Assembly: GCA_044360385.1 (NCBI GenBank) | Contig: JBIKKK010000097.1 | Coordinates: 1-7,671, forward strand | Length of the DNA: 7,671 nucleotides | Reading direction: 5' to 3' | Source of the DNA: Mxb001 sp044360385 | GTDB lineage: Bacteria; Actinomycetota; Actinomycetes; S36-B12 | In this document: positions 5,338 to 7,671 of the stretch, piece after piece | Layout: each line of letters begins with the position of its first letter | Position numbering within the stretch: position 1 is the first letter of the stretch | Notes under the pieces: generated by a model | The model's database searches: none | Told to the model about the DNA's origin: nothing | What the model saw: the letters and a program-made list of their open reading frames with translations, nothing else | Made by a program: the position numbers and the translations under genes

Positions 5338-6225
5338 TCACGAGACGGTGAGTTGAAGGCCGTGTAGGCCCGGATAGAGCGCGATGACGACGACGATGGG
5401 CAGGATGAAGAAGACGACGGGCACGAGCATGAGCACTTCCTTGCGGCCCGCCTGCTCAAGCAGGCGCCGTCGGCCACCGGCGCGAGCATCGGCAGCCTGA
5501 GCACGGAGGACCTCGGCCATCGGAGTGCCTCGCTCCGTGGCGACGGCAATGCCATCGGCAAATCGGGATGCCTCGAGACTAGGCACGGCATCGGACATGT
5601 CCCGGAGGGCCAGCGGGAATGCCGCCCCACCGCGCACCCGGCGGACCGCGAGTCCGAACTCCGCGGCGAGCTCACCGCGGACCGTGGCCGAGACGCGGTC
5701 CAGCGCCGCCAACGGACCCTCACCCGCAGCCACCGCGAAGGCCACGAGTTCGGCGACCGTGGGCAACTGCTTGGACATGCGCGTCGCTCGACCCTTGGTC
5801 GCCTTCGCAAGGGCACGATCATGGGCGAGCCACCCTGTGGCTGAGCCGACCACAATCAGGGCCGTGACCGCCCCACCCGAGACGGAACCGCTCCGCAGGC
5901 CGAGGACCAGGCCTGCCAGTGCCCCCAGACCGGCGCCGGCGGCGCACCACACGAGTCGCTCAAGCCGATAGGCGTCGGCGTCGCTCTCACGGCCCGCACG
6001 ACGTAGTCGCATCACGAGATCTGCACCATCGCGGCTCATGAGCCGCATGAGCGGTGAGCCCAGGATTTGGCGGAGGGCATCGAGTGGTCCGCGCTCGACC
6101 AGGGGGCCACGCGGAGCGCGAAGGCGATCGGCGAGGCGCAGCGGCCGGTGCGCGAGGACGGCCGCAGCGATCAGGGCAATGGCCCCACCGAAGGCCAGCC
6201 CGACAAGGGCACCCACCGCACTCAT
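5338..6225 (-). CDS. tadC: TadC-like inner-membrane platform protein (T2SSF domain)
   Basis: A 295-residue membrane protein with hydrophobic segments at about 3-24, 92-110, 118-134 and 263-285. Between them is a cytosolic T2SSF (GspF-like) domain at about 151-262, including MSKQLPTVAELVAFAVAAGEG near its start. The C-terminal LEQAGRKEVLMLVPVVFFILP followed by a hydrophobic stretch and LYPG is typical of TadC proteins. With TadB it forms the platform on which the TadA ATPase drives pilin extraction or polymerisation. The frame is open upstream to 6387, but the ATG at 6225 is chosen: it overlaps the tadB stop in ATGA, has GAGGG 8 nt upstream and yields the hydrophobic N-terminus expected of the family. 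No frame damage is seen. Confidence 0.92.
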   Translation of the reverse strand: MSAVGALVGLAFGGAIALIAAAVLAHRPLRLADRLRAPRGPLVERGPLDALRQILGSPLMRLMSRDGADLVMRLRRAGRESDADAYRLERLVWCAAGAGLGALAGLVLGLRSGSVSGGAVTALIVVGSATGWLAHDRALAKATKGRATRMSKQLPTVAELVAFAVAAGEGPLAALDRVSATVRGELAAEFGLAVRRVRGGAAFPLALRDMSDAVPSLEASRFADGIAVATERGTPMAEVLRAQAADARAGGRRRLLEQAGRKEVLMLVPVVFFILPIVVVIALYPGLHGLQLTVS

Positions 6226-7073
6226 GCCAGGACCCTCGGCTCGTCGGGCAGACGCCCGATGGCGGTCATGACGCGGTAGGCCACGACCGAGAGCAGGGCG
6301 GAACCCACGAGGATCGCGGCGCCTGTCGCGGTCGAATACGCAGCGACCGTCTCCGGTCGAGTGCACAGGAGGAGCAGCGTGATCCACGGAGCCGCGACAG
6401 CCACCCGCGCTGCGTTGACCGTCCAGCTCTGTCGGGCCTCGATCTCGCCGCGTGCGCGAGCGTCCTGGCGCAGGAAGTCGCTGAGTGTCGCGAGCACTCT
6501 GCCCAGGTCACTACCGCCCACATCCCGTGCAATTCCCAACGACACGATGACGCGGTCCGCGACCGGGTCACGCAGGGTGTCCTTGAGGCTCTCGAGTGCG
6601 AGGGCGAAGGATCCTGAAGCGCGGTAGTCGGCCGCGAAAGCCGTGAACGCCGGTCGGAGGGCCTCCGGTCCCCGAGTCCCCATGTCGGTCACCGCCTCGG
6701 GTAAAGACATGCCGGCGCGCACAGCCGAGCCGAGCATGTCGACCGCGTCGGGCCAGGCGGACCGAAGTGCGGTGCTCCGAGTGCGCGCGCGTCTGCGCAG
6801 GATGGCGATGGGCAGATACCCGGCCACCATGGCTGCGAGCAGGCCCACGATGGCGACGCCCGAAATCGCCAGTGCGAGCAATCCCACGACGAGCGCGAGC
6901 CCGACGCAGGCACCCACGATGGCGCTGGGGCCCACGCGCTCGAGGCCGGCGCGATCGACGAGACGGCGCAACCGCGAGACGCGGACCTCCCGCGCCGACC
7001 GCGGGTTGCATACGCCGAGCAGGACGAGGAGAACACCCAGCCCCAGGCCCAGTCCGATGAGCGCTCCGGTCAT
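6222..7073 (-). CDS. tadB: TadB-like inner-membrane platform protein (T2SSF domain)
   Basis: A 283-residue protein with hydrophobic segments at about 3-21, 52-69, 72-93, 221-238 and 249-269. A T2SSF domain at about 106-220 opens with AWPDAVDMLGSAVRAGMSLPEAV and includes IARDVGGSDLGRVLATLSDFLRQDA (181-205). These two motifs mark TadB as against TadC and GspF. It should pair with TadC in the inner membrane as the assembly platform of the Tad pilus. The ATG at 7073 overlaps the TGA of tadA in ATGA, with GAGGG 7 nt upstream. A four-base overlap at its other end links it to tadC. Membrane topology was assigned by eye. Confidence 0.93.
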   Translation of the reverse strand: MTGALIGLGLGLGVLLVLLGVCNPRSAREVRVSRLRRLVDRAGLERVGPSAIVGACVGLALVVGLLALAISGVAIVGLLAAMVAGYLPIAILRRRARTRSTALRSAWPDAVDMLGSAVRAGMSLPEAVTDMGTRGPEALRPAFTAFAADYRASGSFALALESLKDTLRDPVADRVIVSLGIARDVGGSDLGRVLATLSDFLRQDARARGEIEARQSWTVNAARVAVAAPWITLLLLCTRPETVAAYSTATGAAILVGSALLSVVAYRVMTAIGRLPDEPRVLA

Positions 7074-7671
7074 GCGACTGCCCTCGCAGGTCGAAGCAGT
7101 TGCGCCAAGTCGTAGCCCGCAGCCTCGAATCGCTCCTCATGGGGCGGGAAACCCGTGCCGCGCGCCAGGCGGCCATCACGGCGCGTGAAGAGATCGGCGA
7201 TCTCGACGACGCCCGCTTCCACCCTGCCGGGGAGGCCGACGATCTCTCTCACCTGGCGCCGCCCGTCGCGGGCAGATGCCGTGTGCACCACGATGTCGAC
7301 GCACCCCGCTACCGTCGGCACCACGAAGTCTGCAGCGATGTTCTGTCCGGCCAGGAGTGGAAGCGTGCAGAGCTTAGTCACGGCCTCACGTGCCGAATTG
7401 GCATGCAGCGTGGCTGCGGCGGGGAGCCCGCTATTCATCGCGATGAGGAGATCGAGGGCCTCGGCTTGGCGCACCTCGCCGACGATGAGTCGCGAGGGCC
7501 TCATGCGCAGGGCTTCCTTCACGAGCCTGCGCAGCGGGATCTCCCCCGTGCCTTCGAGACTGGCATCGCGGGTCTGCATGGGCACCCAGTCGGGATGGTG
7601 CGGCAGGTGGATTTCGAAGACCTCTTCACAACTCACGATGCGCTCACTCGAGGGGACACAGCCGAGAAGTG
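7070..7671 (-). CDS. tadA: TadA/CpaF-family secretion ATPase (5' part cut by window edge)
   Basis: The C-terminal 199 residues of a type II/IV secretion-superfamily ATPase, the hexameric motor of Tad/Flp pili. In order from the edge: an Asp-box-like CEEVFEIHL (14-22, with E-E where many relatives have E-D), EGTGEIPLRRLVKEALRMRPSR (39-60), Walker B LIVGEVR (61-67), and the His box TLHANS (87-92, with H89). LCTLPLLAGQNIAADFVVPTV (100-120) follows, then a variable C-terminal region. Walker A and the N-terminal domain lie beyond the right edge, so the protein continues there. The GTG at 7636 is not the start: the frame continues to the window end with family-like sequence (SSERIVSCEEVFE). The TGA overlaps the tadB ATG. 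TadA and CpaF are names for the same family. Confidence 0.93.
   Translation of the reverse strand, partial: LLGCVPSSERIVSCEEVFEIHLPHHPDWVPMQTRDASLEGTGEIPLRRLVKEALRMRPSRLIVGEVRQAEALDLLIAMNSGLPAAATLHANSAREAVTKLCTLPLLAGQNIAADFVVPTVAGCVDIVVHTASARDGRRQVREIVGLPGRVEAGVVEIADLFTRRDGRLARGTGFPPHEERFEAAGYDLAQLLRPARAVA

Noticed and set aside
5298..5855. Long open extension upstream of the pilin in the same frame
   Set aside because: It lies over tadC in another frame and is Ser/Arg/Pro-rich, the typical shadow of a GC-rich gene. The strong ribosome binding site at 5304-5310 fixes the start at 5297.
6226..6387. Open extension upstream of tadC in the same frame
   Set aside because: It overlaps tadB, is charged and low in complexity, and the ATGA overlap at 6222-6225 gives the family-like start.
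6054..6617. Plus-strand 187-codon open frame opposite tadC and tadB
   Set aside because: Composition is that of an antisense shadow (Arg/Gly/Ala/His), there is no motif, and the opposite strand encodes conserved T2SSF proteins.
1..7671. Prophage, insertion sequence, CRISPR array, tRNA or other RNA gene
   Set aside because: No array-like repeats, integrase or transposase motifs, terminal inverted repeats or tRNA-like cloverleaf were seen. The superinfection-immunity-like gene alone does not indicate a prophage.

Overview
This is a GC-rich window, with most third codon positions G or C. Every credible gene lies on the minus strand, so transcription runs from the right edge to the left edge. 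The order prfB - small membrane protein - ftsE - ftsX - smpB, next to a compact tadA-tadB-tadC-pilin-tadE-tadE-tadG cluster, points to a high-GC actinomycete (Actinomycetota). TANNNT elements placed for leaderless transcripts, GTG starts, and an RF2 gene without the programmed frameshift all fit that. I cannot assign a genus from the sequence alone.

Right part (about 7671 to 3484): a Tad/Flp-type pilus or secretion operon. It begins inside a TadA/CpaF-family ATPase cut by the window edge. Two T2SSF-domain membrane platform proteins follow (TadB-like and TadC-like). Next come a 62-residue Flp-like pilin with a strong ribosome binding site, two TadE-like pseudopilins and a short TadG-like protein. 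Two runs of 4-nt stop/start overlaps (ATGA or GTGA) tie the genes into translationally coupled blocks: tadA-tadB-tadC and pilin-tadE-tadE-tadG. A 40-nt CA-rich leader separates the blocks just before the pilin. A small cupin gene with its own strong Shine-Dalgarno closes the cluster. No prepilin peptidase, TadZ/CpaE or CpaB gene is visible. They may lie upstream, beyond the right edge, or elsewhere in the genome.

Left part (about 3467 to 1): a housekeeping block. prfB (peptide chain release factor 2) is followed by a 78-residue two-helix membrane protein of the superinfection-immunity-protein type. Then come ftsE and ftsX, the ABC-type regulator of cell-wall hydrolases at the division site, and smpB, the tmRNA partner in ribosome rescue, cut by the left edge. 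ftsE, ftsX and smpB are spaced by 2 nt each and are probably coupled. ftsE and the small membrane gene each have a TANNNT element exactly 6 nt before the start codon and no good Shine-Dalgarno, the geometry of leaderless actinobacterial mRNAs. prfB has a similar element 8 nt before its preferred GTG start.

No RNA gene, CRISPR array, insertion sequence, integrase or long repeat was seen. The longest gap without a gene is about 74 bases (2016-2089). Nothing here looks like a wholly new system. The least explained items are the pilin without the canonical Glu+5, the cupin without metal-ligand histidines, and the immunity-like gene between prfB and ftsE.
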